DNA from: Candidatus Levybacteria bacterium CG_4_9_14_0_2_um_filter_35_21
GTDB taxonomy: Bacteria > Patescibacteriota > Microgenomatia > Levybacterales > UBA12049
Direction: 5' to 3'
Assembly: GCA_002788395.1 (NCBI GenBank)
Contig: PFRF01000009.1
Location: forward strand, 1-40,951
Length of the DNA stretch: 40,951 nucleotides
Under the pieces are notes generated by a model. The model was not told the origin of the DNA, did no database searches, and saw only the letters and a program-made list of their open reading frames with translations. Positions 40,903 to 40,951 of this stretch are shown here, in pieces. Every line of letters begins with the position of its first letter. Positions within the stretch are counted from its first letter, which is position 1. The translations under genes and the position numbers were made by a program.

Positions 40903-40951
40903 TTAACTTTGATCAAAATTTGCCAAAAATTCATCGGCATTTTTAACTAGA
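40903..40951 (-). CDS. C-terminal end of an upstream gene
   Basis: Fifteen codons are visible at the window edge (ending KNADEFLANFDQS) with TAA at 40905-40903. The reading frame is open to the edge and coupled to the RodZ-like gene by a 5-nt gap. FtsK commonly precedes RodZ-like genes, but these few residues cannot identify the protein. Confidence 0.5.
   Translation of the reverse strand, partial: LVKNADEFLANFDQS

Noticed and set aside
1-40951. CRISPR array, insertion sequence or integrase
   Set aside because: No regularly spaced direct repeats, no transposase or recombinase ORF, and no clear attachment-site duplication seen.

Overview
The window reads as a chromosomal piece of a Candidate Phyla Radiation (Patescibacteria) bacterium, probably Microgenomates-like. 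The reasons are AT-rich compact DNA, several shortened housekeeping proteins (a 619-residue AlaRS without its C-terminal domain), an archaeal-type AMP phosphorylase-like enzyme, and a sortase beside a PilM-like/baseplate-J-like membrane protein. The phylum assignment is inference; no rRNA gene is present. 

Layout. 1-563 is the truncated start of a family 2 glycosyltransferase. 1088-18781 is a long minus-strand run holding a dispersed str/rpoBC cluster, read rpoB-rpoC-rpsL-rpsG-(unknown)-fusA-(a dozen insertions: zincin-like protein, unknown, maf, small membrane proteins, zinc ribbon, MFS transporter, unknowns)-tuf-rpsJ, closed by a terminator near 823-863. 19011-23718 (minus) holds a DUF2207 membrane protein with a glycine-rich tail, a VOC protein, a secreted thermonuclease with an Excalibur domain and a DUF2779 nuclease. 

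23762-31005 is an accessory, defence-like island. Its centre is a retron-like locus on the plus strand: a palindromic operator overlapping a near-consensus promoter, about 340 nt of strongly structured untranslated RNA, a 66-residue ORF, an XRE-type HTH regulator and a retron-type reverse transcriptase (NAxxH motif, QGAPTS, FVDD, TTG motif). Next to it on the minus strand are a single-chain type IIG restriction-modification protein with an abutting 102-residue partner, a DUF3800 protein and a RhuM-Fic protein, plus a GIY-YIG protein on the plus strand. Short related hairpin repeats occur between these genes. 

31147-39641 (plus) carries hflX, alaS, then a packed operon: PilM-like/baseplate-J-like protein, sortase, a 47-residue ORF, AMP phosphorylase-like enzyme and MltG. 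39647-40951 (minus) holds YtxH-like, DUF948-like and RodZ-like proteins and the last codons of another gene. 

Expression signals form a pattern. Many transcription units have a perfect or near-perfect TATAAT placed only 6-9 nt before the start codon, which predicts leaderless or nearly leaderless mRNAs, whereas several internal operon genes have clear Shine-Dalgarno sequences. The best candidate for an undescribed system is the retron-like locus with its 66-residue ORF.
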